Below are positions 27,692 through 35,748 of a DNA stretch of 43,476 bases, piece by piece. The translations under genes and the position numbers were made by a program. Origin of the DNA: Gemmatimonadales bacterium (GTDB lineage Bacteria > Gemmatimonadota > Gemmatimonadetes > Gemmatimonadales > GWC2-71-9); the NCBI GenBank assembly GCA_011772755.1, contig WVYX01000037.1, positions 11,821 through 55,296 on the forward strand. The letters run 5' to 3'. Every line of letters starts with the position of its first letter. The stretch's first letter is position 1. The notes beneath the pieces were generated by a model. It was not told the DNA's origin. It worked only from the letters and a program-made list of their open reading frames with translations, and searched no databases.

Positions 27692-29062
27692 TCAGCCCCC
27701 AAATAGCCTCAGAATGTCATTGGTGAACACCAGGACCATCAGGCCCAGCAGCAGAACCACTCCCAGTTGCGTCAGACGAAGCCGGAGTGCTAGGGAGAGA
27801 GGCTTGCCACGCACGCCCTCGGCGATGAGAAACAGCAGGTGCCCACCGTCCAGCACCGGGATCGGTAGGAGATTGAGAATGGCCAGGTTGACCGAGATCA
27901 GGGCCATGAACGCAATGAGCGGCCTGATGCCGACCCTGGCGATCTGGCCCGACATCTGACCGATCAGCAACGGGCCGGCGAGTTCCCGGGTGGAGATCTG
28001 ACGGGTAATGATCCCCTTGAGAGTGAAGAGAACGAGCTCTATGCCGGACCAGGTGTCGCGGGCACCCTGCACCACCGCACCGCCAAGCCCATACTGCACC
28101 CGGTGGAGGGTGATGTCGGGAACGCCAAACCCAATCTGACCAACCGTTCGCACTTCTCCGCTGAGCGGATCTCGTATGGTCCGCTCTGCAGGAACGATGG
28201 CCCTTTCGAACAGGGAGTCGCCCCGGAGGAAGGCAAACCGCACCGTGTCGCCGGCCCGGTCCTCTACCAGCGGCGGGATGTCGTGCCATCCCCTGACGGT
28301 GTCGCCGTTCACGGCCACCATGAGGTCGCCTGGCTCGACCCCGGCTTCGGCAGCCGGCGACGCCGCAGCCACTGCCCCAGCCCGGGGCTCCCACGCCGGC
28401 CACATCGCCGACGCGATAGCCGCCCGTGCCTCGGTGTCTATTCCCCGAACCGGGAGAACGAGAGGTTCAATATCCCCGGCGAAATCCAACCGAAGCTCGG
28501 CTGAAGTGGGATCCAACACGGCCCGCATCATTTCCTGCCACGACCGCACCGTATCCCCATTCACGCGGATTACCGTCGCTCCGAACGGGACTTGAGCAAG
28601 TGGAGCAGCGCTGGACGGGAGGGCCGCCGAATCCACGCGTCCGACCGCCGTGGTCGCATCTTCCGTCCGGCCGTACGCCGCAGCCAGACCCGTGTAGGCA
28701 ACCCACGCGAACAGCATGTTCATGGCCACGCCGGCACAGATGACTATGATGCGGGCCGGGAGGGGCTTGTTCTCAAACAGCTTGTCGGCGGGGAATTCGT
28801 CCGCCGTCTGCCCGCCCTCTATCGGAGCCATGGCTTCCTGCTCTTCCTTGCTGGCCATCTTGACGTAGCCACCCAGGGGAAACCACGCGACCACGTATTC
28901 GGTCTCACCCCGGCGAAACCTCAGGGGAGTCGGGGACCCGAACCCGATGGAGAACCGAGGGACGCCTACGCCCACGGCCTTTGCGGCCAAGAAGTGGCCC
29001 AGCTCGTGCACGAAGATCAGCACGCCCAGGACGAACACGAACGCCGCTATCGTGACAAGCAA
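27692..29062 (-). CDS. rseP: RIP-type site-2 metalloprotease RseP, two PDZ domains
   Basis: RseP cuts membrane-embedded substrates such as anti-sigma factors inside the bilayer. The zinc motif HELGH lies in the first membrane segment (VLIFVHELGHFLAAK) and the third ligand in the NLLPIPVLDGGH motif near the C-terminus. Two PDZ domains lie between, each with an I/MVAVNGDTV-type core (IRVNGDTVRSW and MVAVNGDTVRGW). The start is the TTG at 29062, preceded by GGAGG; it gives 456 residues and begins right at the first membrane segment. The frame overlaps the dxr end by 16 bases, as in many bacteria where dxr and rseP are adjacent. No rseA-like anti-sigma gene is in the window. Confidence 0.95.
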   Translation of the reverse strand: MLVTIAAFVFVLGVLIFVHELGHFLAAKAVGVGVPRFSIGFGSPTPLRFRRGETEYVVAWFPLGGYVKMASKEEQEAMAPIEGGQTADEFPADKLFENKPLPARIIVICAGVAMNMLFAWVAYTGLAAAYGRTEDATTAVGRVDSAALPSSAAPLAQVPFGATVIRVNGDTVRSWQEMMRAVLDPTSAELRLDFAGDIEPLVLPVRGIDTEARAAIASAMWPAWEPRAGAVAAASPAAEAGVEPGDLMVAVNGDTVRGWHDIPPLVEDRAGDTVRFAFLRGDSLFERAIVPAERTIRDPLSGEVRTVGQIGFGVPDITLHRVQYGLGGAVVQGARDTWSGIELVLFTLKGIITRQISTRELAGPLLIGQMSGQIARVGIRPLIAFMALISVNLAILNLLPIPVLDGGHLLFLIAEGVRGKPLSLALRLRLTQLGVVLLLGLMVLVFTNDILRLFGG

Positions 29063-30192
29063 AGCTCCTCCACCTGTTCGCGGGCCCACCGATCTGCTGC
29101 CAACACGGTTTCCAGGTCCGTGGCCGGCGATACCTCATGAGCATCGAGCACTGCCCTGATCACGTCTCCGATGGCGCCGAACGTGATCTTCTCTTGGAGA
29201 AACGCCTGGACGGCCACTTCGTTGCCAGCGTTGTACACCGTAGGGGCCGTACCGCCAGTGGCCCCTGCTCGCACGCCCAGGGTGAAGGCAGGGAAATCGT
29301 CATACCGCAGCGGCTCGAAGGTCAGCGGGCCGGCGGCCACCGGGTCGAATGGCTTCGTCCCGGTGTCCTCTACCCGCTGGGGATGCGTCAGCGCGTACAG
29401 GATCGGCAGCTCCATCGTCGGAAAGCCCACCTGCGCCAGCACCGACCCGTCCACGAATTCGGTGAACGCATGAACGATCGACTGCGGGTGCACGACCACT
29501 TCTATCGCCTGGTACCCCAAGCCGAAGAGGTGGTGTGCCTCGATCACCTCGAGTGCCTTGTTGGCCAGTGTCGCGCTGTCAACCGTGATCTTGGGACCCA
29601 TGTTCCAAGTGGGATGCCGCAGCGCCTCGTTCGCCGTAGCGCTTGGCAGCTGGTCGACGGACCACTCCCGGAACGGCCCTCCTGAAGCGGTGAGGATCAG
29701 CCGCCGGAGCTCCACGGGCCTCCGGCCCGTGATGCACTGGAGCACGGCGCTGTGCTCGGAATCAACCGGCACGATCTCGCCCCCACCCTCCGCAGCGGCC
29801 GCCTGCACCAGCTCGCCCGCCATGACCAGCGTCTCCTTGTTGGCAAGGGCCACCCGCTTCCCGGCTCTGAGCGCCGCGAGGGTCGCCTCGAGCCCCGCCG
29901 CCCCCACGACGGCGTTCACCACGATGCCAACGTCCGGATGCGTCGCCGCCTCGATCAGGCACTCGGTTCCCACTGCGAGGCGTGCATTCCGTTGAGAGCT
30001 GGCACCGGCTTCCCCGTTCACCAGTCCTGCGAACTGCGCCTCCACCTCCGCCGCCTGCCGCAGCAGCCGGTCGGCGGAGCCATATGCCGTCAAGGCGACC
30101 ACGCGGAACCGTTCCCGCTGGCGCTCGAGTACCCGCAGGGTACTGGTTCCGATGGAGCCCGTAGAGCCAAGGACAGCGATGCCAACCGTCAT
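29047..30192 (-). CDS. dxr: 1-deoxy-D-xylulose 5-phosphate reductoisomerase
   Basis: Dxr turns DXP into MEP with NADPH, the second step of the non-mevalonate isoprenoid pathway and the target of fosmidomycin. The 381-residue protein has the NADPH loop VLGSTGSIGTSTLRV, the metal/substrate motif VPVDSEHSAVLQ, and KITVDSATLANKALEVIEAHHLFG. The ATG at 30192 makes an ATGA overlap with the cdsA stop. A much longer frame reaching to 30771 is an out-of-phase shadow of cdsA. Confidence 0.97.
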   Translation of the reverse strand: MTVGIAVLGSTGSIGTSTLRVLERQRERFRVVALTAYGSADRLLRQAAEVEAQFAGLVNGEAGASSQRNARLAVGTECLIEAATHPDVGIVVNAVVGAAGLEATLAALRAGKRVALANKETLVMAGELVQAAAAEGGGEIVPVDSEHSAVLQCITGRRPVELRRLILTASGGPFREWSVDQLPSATANEALRHPTWNMGPKITVDSATLANKALEVIEAHHLFGLGYQAIEVVVHPQSIVHAFTEFVDGSVLAQVGFPTMELPILYALTHPQRVEDTGTKPFDPVAAGPLTFEPLRYDDFPAFTLGVRAGATGGTAPTVYNAGNEVAVQAFLQEKITFGAIGDVIRAVLDAHEVSPATDLETVLAADRWAREQVEELCLSR

Positions 30193-31049
30193 ACGGTACC
30201 GAACAGGGTGAGCAGGAGTGCGGACGTCGGGATGACCCAATAGAGCGAGTCGAAGCGGTCCAGCACGCCGCCGTGGCCTGGGAAGAAGGAACCTGAGTCC
30301 TTCACCCCGACCTCCCGCTTGAGCAGCGATTCTGCCACGTCGCCGACCTGCCCCGCCATCGACACCACGCCTCCGAAGACGAGCAGGAGCCACGTGCTGA
30401 TGCCGACGCCCAGGGGCGCCAGCACGATGGCTCCGTACAACGGAGCGAGCACGACGGCTCCAAGGCTGCCTGACACAGCCCCCGCCCAGGTCTTGTTCGG
30501 ACTCAGGACCGGGGCCAGCTTGGGGCCCCCGATGGCAAAGCCCCCGGCCATGGCCAGGCTGTCGCAGACCCAGGTGAGCACCAGGGGGAGAAATACGATC
30601 GCTGTTGCGGCCCACGGCGAGGGCACGAGGGCCGAGTGCCGCAGCAGCAGCAAGAATGCCGGGAGGCCCCCAGCATAGACGGCCCCGAATCCAGTCACCG
30701 CCGCCGCTGCCAGGGGCCGGGCCGTGGGTGGGCGGGTGGCGGTGGTCGTTGCGACCAGGGCGATCAGCCAAGCCGTCCCACCAAGGACGGCCCAGCGAGT
30801 CTCGAGCGCCAGACCGTCGGGAAGCACCGCATAGCCCACCAACGGAAGTCCGGCGGCGCCGACGTATCCGGCAATGGGCGTAGGTCGCACACCTCCCCGC
30901 TCTGCCAGCCGGTAGATCTCCCGCGCTCCCGCGATGCCGAACACGGCAATCAGCCCTGCGAGCACCCAGCCCCCCAGGTATACCAACCCCAGCGCCGCAG
31001 GAATCGCCACCGCAGCCACGGCGACGCGGCGAGTCATGTTCCCGGACAT
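30189..31049 (-). CDS. cdsA: Phosphatidate cytidylyltransferase
   Basis: CdsA makes CDP-diacylglycerol for phospholipid synthesis in the inner membrane. The protein has about eight hydrophobic segments and the full family signature near its C-terminus, SLLKREVGVKDSGSFFPGHG followed by GVLDRFD. I place the start at the ATG at 31049 (MSGNMTRR), with GAGGT about eight bases upstream, giving 286 residues. A second ATG 12 bases later is also possible, while the longer frame to 31127 runs into frr. The isoprenyl transferase gene uppS, often found between frr and cdsA, is absent here. Confidence 0.94.
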   Translation of the reverse strand: MSGNMTRRVAVAAVAIPAALGLVYLGGWVLAGLIAVFGIAGAREIYRLAERGGVRPTPIAGYVGAAGLPLVGYAVLPDGLALETRWAVLGGTAWLIALVATTTATRPPTARPLAAAAVTGFGAVYAGGLPAFLLLLRHSALVPSPWAATAIVFLPLVLTWVCDSLAMAGGFAIGGPKLAPVLSPNKTWAGAVSGSLGAVVLAPLYGAIVLAPLGVGISTWLLLVFGGVVSMAGQVGDVAESLLKREVGVKDSGSFFPGHGGVLDRFDSLYWVIPTSALLLTLFGTV

Positions 31050-31087
31050 CAGTGGAACCTCAACATTGCTGGGGTGGGCAGGCAATC

Positions 31088-31120
31088 GAGCGGTCGGGCG
31101 GTCGGACGATGGCGACCACC
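31088..31120. repeat. Short octamer repeat with partial inverted arm, frr-cdsA gap
   Basis: Two adjacent octamers, CGGTCGGG (31091-31098) and CGGTCGGA (31099-31106), are followed by a partly complementary CGACCACCCGCT. Together they can form a GC-rich, imperfect hairpin in the 74-base gap between frr and cdsA. It resembles in style, not in sequence, the other short-unit repeats of this window. Confidence 0.4.
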
Positions 31121-31123
31121 CGC

Positions 31124-31678
31124 TCACACCTCCATGATCTCCTCTTCCTTCGCCTTCACCAGGGCGTCGGTCTTTTCGATGGCGTCGTCATGCAGCTTCT
31201 GGATCTCGCCATCGCTGCGATGCTTATCGTCGTCGGAGACGTGCTCGACTTTCTTGATACCGCCGAGGGCGTCCTGGCGGGCGCGCCGAATGGCGACCCT
31301 GCCCTCTTCGGCGAGTTTGTGAACCACCTTCACCAGCTCTTTGCGACGCTCTTCGGTGAGCAGTGGGAGTGGGACGCGCACGACGCTGCCGTCGTTCGAT
31401 GGATTGAGTCCCAGATCGGCGGTCATGATCGCCTTCTCGACGGCGCCGATGACGGACCTGTCCCAGGGCTGCACCGTGAGCAGTCGCGGTTCCGGCGCGG
31501 CCACCGTACCGACCTGATTGAGCGGTAGCAGCTGGCCGTACGCCTCTACCTTCACCGTATCCAGCAGGCTCGTCGTCGCCTTGCCGGAGCGAATGGTGGC
31601 GAGCTCACGCTTGGTGTTCTCCACCGCCTTCTGCATCTGCTGTCTTGCCTGCTTGGTAATCTCTCGTAGCTCACTCAT
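31124..31678 (-). CDS. frr: Ribosome recycling factor
   Basis: RRF splits post-termination ribosomes together with EF-G. The 184-residue length is standard. Family segments are [34 protein letters not shown] and [20 protein letters not shown], with the C-terminal helix ending in [10 protein letters not shown]. The ATG overlaps the pyrH stop by four bases, continuing the conserved rpsB-tsf-pyrH-frr order. Confidence 0.98.
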   Translation of the reverse strand: MSELREITKQARQQMQKAVENTKRELATIRSGKATTSLLDTVKVEAYGQLLPLNQVGTVAAPEPRLLTVQPWDRSVIGAVEKAIMTADLGLNPSNDGSVVRVPLPLLTEERRKELVKVVHKLAEEGRVAIRRARQDALGGIKKVEHVSDDDKHRSDGEIQKLHDDAIEKTDALVKAKEEEIMEV

Positions 31679-32391
31679 CGGACGATGGTGCCGACACGCT
31701 CGCCTTGAAGCACCCGAGCGACCGCGCCGCGATTGTTCACGTTCATGACGATGATCGGGAGGTCGTTTTCCTGGCAGAGCCCGAATGCGTTCGCGTCCAT
31801 CACTCTCAGCCCCTGCACGAGCGCTTCCCGATATGACAGTTCCGGAATGAATTCCGCCGACGGGTCCGTCTTGGGATCGGCCGAGTAGACACCATCGACG
31901 CTGGTTGCCTTGATCAACACATCGGCCTCGACCTCCAGGGCGCGCAGGACGGCGGCGGTATCTGTAGAGAAATACGGGTTTCCGGTGCCGCCCGCAAATA
32001 GCACGATGCGTCCTTTCTCGAGATGTCGCTGGGCGCGCCGCCGAATGTAGGGCTCCGCCAATTCCTCCATCCGTATGGCGGTCATAACCCGCGTGTGAAC
32101 TTGTTTTCGTTCCAAGATGTCCTGCAGCGCCAGTGCGTTGATGACGGTGGCCAGCATCCCCATATAGTCCGCCGACACACGGTCCAGGCCCTGCTGACTT
32201 GCCACGGTGCCGCGGATGATGTTCCCGCCTCCGATCACCAGCCCCAACCTGACACCTAGCTGATGGACCGCGTGAATCTCATCGGTGAGCTGGTCAACGA
32301 CGCCAAAGTCAAGTCCGTAACCCTGGTTGCCGGCCAGGGCCTCACCGGAGAGCTTCAGCAGTGCCCGCCGATAGGCGAGCTCGGCCATCAT
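31675..32391 (-). CDS. pyrH: Uridylate kinase (UMP kinase)
   Basis: PyrH phosphorylates UMP to UDP as a hexamer of the amino-acid-kinase fold. The 238-residue protein shows [39 protein letters not shown] and the central [15 protein letters not shown]. The ATG at 32391 overlaps the tsf stop by four bases; a second ATG follows at once, so the first residue is uncertain by one. Confidence 0.98.
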   Translation of the reverse strand: MMAELAYRRALLKLSGEALAGNQGYGLDFGVVDQLTDEIHAVHQLGVRLGLVIGGGNIIRGTVASQQGLDRVSADYMGMLATVINALALQDILERKQVHTRVMTAIRMEELAEPYIRRRAQRHLEKGRIVLFAGGTGNPYFSTDTAAVLRALEVEADVLIKATSVDGVYSADPKTDPSAEFIPELSYREALVQGLRVMDANAFGLCQENDLPIIVMNVNNRGAVARVLQGERVGTIVR

Positions 32392-32990
32392 TCCTCTCCC
32401 AGCTCATAGCGAGTGAAGCGTCGAACGACGACGTTTTCGCCGACCTTACCCGAGATTTCCTTCACCAGGTTGCCGACGGTCTTCTTGTCGTCCTTCACAA
32501 AGGCCTGCTCGAGCAGCACGTTCTCCTTGTAGAACTTCTTCAGCTTGCCTTCCACGATCTTCCCCCGCACCTGCTCCGGTTTCCCTGATTCGGCAACCTG
32601 CGCTTCGAATATGGCCCGTTCGCGCTCCACGATCTCCGCTGGCACCTCATCGGTGGACACCGCGATGGGCTTGGCTGACGCGACGTGCATGGCGATATCC
32701 CGCGCCAGTTGCTGGAAGTCATCAGTCCGTGCAACGAAGTCCGTCTCACAGTTCACTTCGACGAGCACTGCCACCTTGCCGTTGAAATGCACGTAGCTCG
32801 CCACCACTCCTTCCTGTGCACTGCGACCGACGCGCTTCTCGGCCTTCGCAATACCCTTCCGGCGCAGGAGATCGACGGCCTTGTCGATATCTCCTCCGGT
32901 CTCCTGGAGGGCCCTCTTGCAGTCCATCATGCCAGCGCCCGTCCGGCTACGGAGTGCACTGACTTGTTTGGCTGAGATCGCTGTTCCCAT
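32388..32990 (-). CDS. tsf: Elongation factor Ts, short form
   Basis: EF-Ts reloads EF-Tu with GTP. At 200 residues it is the short, Thermus-like form rather than the roughly 280-residue E. coli form, with one core subdomain. The N-terminal UBA-like part has [16 protein letters not shown], then the [12 protein letters not shown] motif whose Asp-Phe side chains displace Mg in EF-Tu. The start has AGGA seven bases upstream. It follows rpsB after a 150-base gap containing a possible terminator and a heptamer repeat. Confidence 0.97.
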   Translation of the reverse strand: MGTAISAKQVSALRSRTGAGMMDCKRALQETGGDIDKAVDLLRRKGIAKAEKRVGRSAQEGVVASYVHFNGKVAVLVEVNCETDFVARTDDFQQLARDIAMHVASAKPIAVSTDEVPAEIVERERAIFEAQVAESGKPEQVRGKIVEGKLKKFYKENVLLEQAFVKDDKKTVGNLVKEISGKVGENVVVRRFTRYELGEE

Positions 32991-33020
32991 GTGCCAATCC
33001 TAGAGTTGCTCTTAACCCGT

Positions 33021-33048
33021 ACTCCTTACTCCTCACTCCTCACTCTTA
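33021..33048. repeat. Heptamer tandem repeat in the rpsB-tsf gap
   Basis: Read on the plus strand the units are ACTCCTT (33021-33027), ACTCCTC (33028-33034), ACTCCTC (33035-33041) and ACTCTTA (33042-33048), four head-to-tail copies of a 7-base unit. On the transcribed strand they give GAGGAGT-type purine tracts that resemble ribosome-binding sites, 30-60 bases before the tsf ATG. Confidence 0.7.
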
Positions 33049-33063
33049 TCACTGTCGCGACGT

Positions 33064-33109
33064 GAAAACCGCCGCCTCAAGGCCGGCAACAGCCTGAACA
33101 GCGGCGGCG
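33064..33109 (-). terminator. Possible terminator/attenuator between rpsB and tsf
   Basis: CGCCGCC (33070-33076) pairs perfectly with GGCGGCG (33103-33109); an inner TCAAGGC/GCCTGA pairing with one bulge extends the stem. On the minus strand the stem is followed by GGTTTTC, a four-T run. It lies 32 bases after the rpsB stop and would lower tsf-pyrH-frr transcription relative to rpsB. Confidence 0.5.
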
Positions 33110-33140
33110 AGGTCTGGCTGGGGTGGTCAGCCGAACCGGC

Positions 33141-34136
33141 TTACGCCTGATCGTCGCCCGCGGCCGTTGATTGCGAACCGGCTTGCTCCTCTGTCGAGTC
33201 TGCGGTGTCCTTTGCAGCACCCCGCCGGGCTTTGGACTTGGACTTCGCCCGGTCCTCCGCAGGAGCCTCCTCCGGCGCAGCAGCGCCCGCCGCTTCGCCC
33301 TCGCCCTTGAGCCGAGCCGCAATGGCCTCAGGCTTGGGCCGCCGCTTTCTCCTCGGTCGCCGCCGACGCCGCGATTCTTCCTCGTCCGCCTCCTCGCGCT
33401 CGGTGCTATACGTCGAGTACGCCTCCGCTTCGCTGGCCACATCTCGCACCGGGACCTGCTTGCGTGCCTCTGCCACGATATCCACGATGGCCGCCGTAAT
33501 GAGCGATACGGACCGAATGGCGTCGTCATTACCCGGAATGGGCACAGTTATGAGATCCGGATCGGCGTTGGTGTCAACGATCGCTACAACAGGAATGCCC
33601 AGCTTGTTCGCCTCCGCAATGGTGATCCGCTCCTTTTTCGCGTCGACCACGAACACAGCGCCGGGTAACCGGGCCATGTTCTTGATGCCTTCCAGGTTGC
33701 GGTTGAGCTTCACCCGTTCCCGCTCTAGGTGCAGACGCTCCTTCTTTGTGAGAAACTCGAACGTTCCCTCGTCCTGGCCCTGCTCGAGCTCTCTGAGCCT
33801 GCGAATCTGACGTTTGATCGTGTGGAAGTTCGTGAGGGTTCCACCCAGCCACCGCTCTGCGACCCAGTGCGCACCGCAGCGCTCAGCCTCCGCCTTGACG
33901 ATCTGGTTGAGCTGCCTCTTGGTGCAGACGAAGAGCACGTTCTCGCCCTGCATTACGACGTTCCGGAGCAGGTCCTGGGCTGCCTGAAGCTGGCGCAGCG
34001 TCTTCTGAAGATCGATGAGGTAGATGCCGGAGCGCTCGGCGAAGATGAATCGACGCATCTTCGGATTCCAGCGGCGCGTCTGATGCCCGAAATGCACTCC
34101 CGCTTCGAGGAGATCCTGCAACTGCGGTTGGGTCAT
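33141..34136 (-). CDS. rpsB: 30S ribosomal protein S2 with long charged C-terminal tail
   Basis: S2 is a late-assembling 30S protein near the anti-Shine-Dalgarno region and binds S1. Residues 1-235 are a normal S2: LLEAGVHFGHQTRRWNPKM, WLGGTLTNFHTIKRQI, PGAVFVVDAKKE, IPVVAIVDTNADPDLI and IPGNDDAIRSV. From about 240 to 331 a tail follows with no S2 counterpart: acidic, then a run of Arg/Lys (RRRRRPRRKRR), then Ala/Glu/Lys/Ser-rich and probably disordered. Usual S2 length is about 230-260. The ATG is preceded by AGGAAGAGG. Codon use continues smoothly into the tail, so it is not a read-through of the stop. Confidence 0.97.
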   Translation of the reverse strand: MTQPQLQDLLEAGVHFGHQTRRWNPKMRRFIFAERSGIYLIDLQKTLRQLQAAQDLLRNVVMQGENVLFVCTKRQLNQIVKAEAERCGAHWVAERWLGGTLTNFHTIKRQIRRLRELEQGQDEGTFEFLTKKERLHLERERVKLNRNLEGIKNMARLPGAVFVVDAKKERITIAEANKLGIPVVAIVDTNADPDLITVPIPGNDDAIRSVSLITAAIVDIVAEARKQVPVRDVASEAEAYSTYSTEREEADEEESRRRRRPRRKRRPKPEAIAARLKGEGEAAGAAAPEEAPAEDRAKSKSKARRGAAKDTADSTEEQAGSQSTAAGDDQA

Positions 34137-34181
34137 GTACCTCTTCCTAGGGTTATGCGTCCACCGCCTTCATCTCTCATG

Positions 34182-34219
34182 CCGATCCGCCGTCGGACGG
34201 ACACCCAACACGAGATCGG
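34182..34219 (-). promoter_or_regulatory. rpsB leader hairpin, candidate S2 autoregulation element
   Basis: In the 172-base leader before rpsB, TCCG(T)C pairs with G(G)CGGA around a four-base loop (34186-34201, six base pairs with one G-U), and CCGA (34182-34185) can pair with TCGG (34216-34219) outside it. Ribosomal protein S2 is known to repress rpsB-tsf through the leader in E. coli. The assignment here is by position only. Confidence 0.3.
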
Positions 34220-34236
34220 GCGGTGTGAGTGATACA

Positions 34237-34295
34237 GCAGTTCGCAATTCGCAGTTCGTGGTCTCACTGTCTCACGAATTGCTGACCGCAAATTG
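34237..34295. repeat. Heptamer palindrome between rpsI and rpsB
   Basis: Three head-to-tail copies of GCARTTC (34237-34243, 34244-34250, 34251-34257) form the left arm. The right arm, 34273-34295, carries degenerate reverse copies such as GAATTGC and GCAAATTGC. The arms (34238-34260 with 34273-34295) match at 16 of 23 positions, plus G-T wobbles, around a 12-base loop with two GTCTCACT-like halves. It is much more AT-rich than its surroundings. Confidence 0.65.
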
Positions 34296-34308
34296 CCAAT
34301 AGCTCTCC

Positions 34309-34716
34309 TTACCGCTTCGAGAACTGGAACCGCTTGCGCGCCCCGGGCTGCCCCGGCTTCTTGCGCTCGACGGCCCGCGGGTCACGAGTGAGCAGGCCGT
34401 GCTCGCGGAGCTTGCGCCGATGCGTTTCATCAGCTCCCACTAGAGCGCGCGCGATGGCGAGCCTGAGGGCTCCGGCCTGGCCGGTCAGACCCCCGCCCCG
34501 CAGCCGAGCCTTCACATCGAACGCGCCCAGCGTATCCGTCGCCGTGAACGGCTGCTGAATGTGCTGGATCAAGGAGCGTCGGGGAAAGTAGTCCCCCAGG
34601 GTGCGCCCGTTCACGTCCCACTTGCCGGACCCCGGCGTCATGTACACCCGTGCTACCGCGGTCTTGCGACGTCCGATCGCGTGCCAGCGAAGTTCCGGTT
34701 CCGCTGCCGTCGTCAT
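34309..34716 (-). CDS. rpsI: 30S ribosomal protein S9
   Basis: S9 lies in the 30S head, and its C-terminal tail reaches the P-site tRNA. The 135-residue protein has IGRRKTAVARVYM, LRGGGLTGQAGALRLAIARAL and the universal ending RKRFQFSKR, whose last Arg contacts the tRNA anticodon. It follows rplM by nine bases, the standard rplM-rpsI pair. Confidence 0.98.
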   Translation of the reverse strand: MTTAAEPELRWHAIGRRKTAVARVYMTPGSGKWDVNGRTLGDYFPRRSLIQHIQQPFTATDTLGAFDVKARLRGGGLTGQAGALRLAIARALVGADETHRRKLREHGLLTRDPRAVERKKPGQPGARKRFQFSKR

Positions 34717-34725
34717 GCTCGTGCG

Positions 34726-35160
34726 CTACCTCACCTCAATCGGGATCGGGTTTTGGCCCTGATGCGGATGTTCTGGTCCGGCATACACCTTGAGCTTCTT
34801 GCGGAGCACCTGCCGTCCTAGTGTGTTCTTGGGCAACATCCCGTACACGGCTTTCTCGATGACGCGCTCGGGATGTGTCTCCAGCATGCGCGCTACCGGG
34901 GTGAACTTCTCGTGACCGACGTACCCGGTGTACCTGAAGTACTGCTTCTGGAAGAGCTTCTTCCCGGTCAGCCGTACCTTCTCTGCATTGATCACGACGA
35001 CGTAGTCACCGCCGTCCATGTGAGGACTGAAGGTCGGCTTGTGTTTTCCACGAATCAGCTGAGCGACCCGGCTGGCGAGACGCCCGAGTGCGACGCCCTC
35101 GGCATCCACGAGGTGCCAACGATGCTGTAGCTCTGCTTTCTTCGGCGAATACGTCTTCAT
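34726..35160 (-). CDS. rplM: 50S ribosomal protein L13
   Basis: L13 is an early 50S assembly protein. The 144-residue product begins [20 protein letters not shown] and contains the signature [21 protein letters not shown]-like segment ([11 protein letters not shown], then [13 protein letters not shown]). The ATG at 35160 is chosen by homology; an in-frame start 54 bases up adds a non-family leader. A GCGG/CCGC hairpin (35223-35234) lies in the 81-base gap after the BCCP gene. Only a weak promoter candidate (GTGACT and a TTACAC-like -10) is seen there, so co-transcription with the carboxylase genes is possible. Confidence 0.97.
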   Translation of the reverse strand: MKTYSPKKAELQHRWHLVDAEGVALGRLASRVAQLIRGKHKPTFSPHMDGGDYVVVINAEKVRLTGKKLFQKQYFRYTGYVGHEKFTPVARMLETHPERVIEKAVYGMLPKNTLGRQVLRKKLKVYAGPEHPHQGQNPIPIEVR

Positions 35161-35241
35161 GACTCCGGGCGCATACCCGTAAACCCGTGTAAGTGCTTGA
35201 ATTAAGACAGTCACGTATGCTAGCGGGCACCCGCGTGATGG

Positions 35242-35748
35242 TCAACCCTCCTGCTCACCTACCGCCACCAAGGGCATCCCCTTCTCCACCGCCTGACCTG
35301 CCGCCACGTGTATCGCTTGCACAACGCCCGGGCCCGGCGTCTTGATCTCGTTTTCCATCTTCATGGCTTCGAGCACTACCAAGCCGGCCCCCTGCTCGAC
35401 ACGTTGCCCTACCTCGACCTCCACCCGTAGCACCAGCCCTGGCATGGGAGCCTTGATGAGTCCGCCGGCGGCGTGCTTCGCCCGCTGCCCCGTCAGCTCG
35501 CGGACTTGGCGGGTGCGCTCATCCAATACCGCCACGGGCCACCACCGTCCTGCACACTGCACCTTCCAGCCGTCCGTGCCCCGGGTCATCGCGAAGGTTC
35601 GGGCCTGTCCGTTCACCACGAGCTGCCTGAGAGGCGTCCGAGGGATGGCCACGAGCGTCGCCCGGATGGGGCGCCCGTCCAACAGCACCGTGTTGCCCTT
35701 GACCTCGACCTGGACCGTCCGATCGGCAATGCTGACGGTGTACCTCAC
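35242..35748 (-). CDS. Biotin carboxyl carrier protein of an acyl-CoA carboxylase (BT-BCCP part of a split alpha subunit)
   Basis: This carries CO2 on biotin between the AccC and PccB-like subunits encoded upstream. With the GTG at 35748 (GTGA overlap with the methyltransferase stop) the protein has 168 residues. The first ~85 are beta-rich and resemble the linker domain of acyl-CoA carboxylase alpha subunits. The biotinyl domain follows (about 95-168), with the attachment motif EAMKMEN at 127-133 and Lys130 as the biotin site. It lacks the Ala/Pro-rich linker of acetyl-CoA carboxylase AccB, supporting a propionyl- or acyl-CoA carboxylase role. Confidence 0.92.
   Translation of the reverse strand: MRYTVSIADRTVQVEVKGNTVLLDGRPIRATLVAIPRTPLRQLVVNGQARTFAMTRGTDGWKVQCAGRWWPVAVLDERTRQVRELTGQRAKHAAGGLIKAPMPGLVLRVEVEVGQRVEQGAGLVVLEAMKMENEIKTPGPGVVQAIHVAAGQAVEKGMPLVAVGEQEG

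Noticed and set aside
29047-30771. 574-residue version of Dxr
   Set aside because: The extra N-terminal part is an out-of-phase reading of cdsA; conserved Dxr sequence begins at the ATG at 30192.
35161-35241. Promoter for rplM
   Set aside because: Only a partial -35 (GTGACT) and poor -10 candidates; kept as a remark under rplM rather than as a feature.
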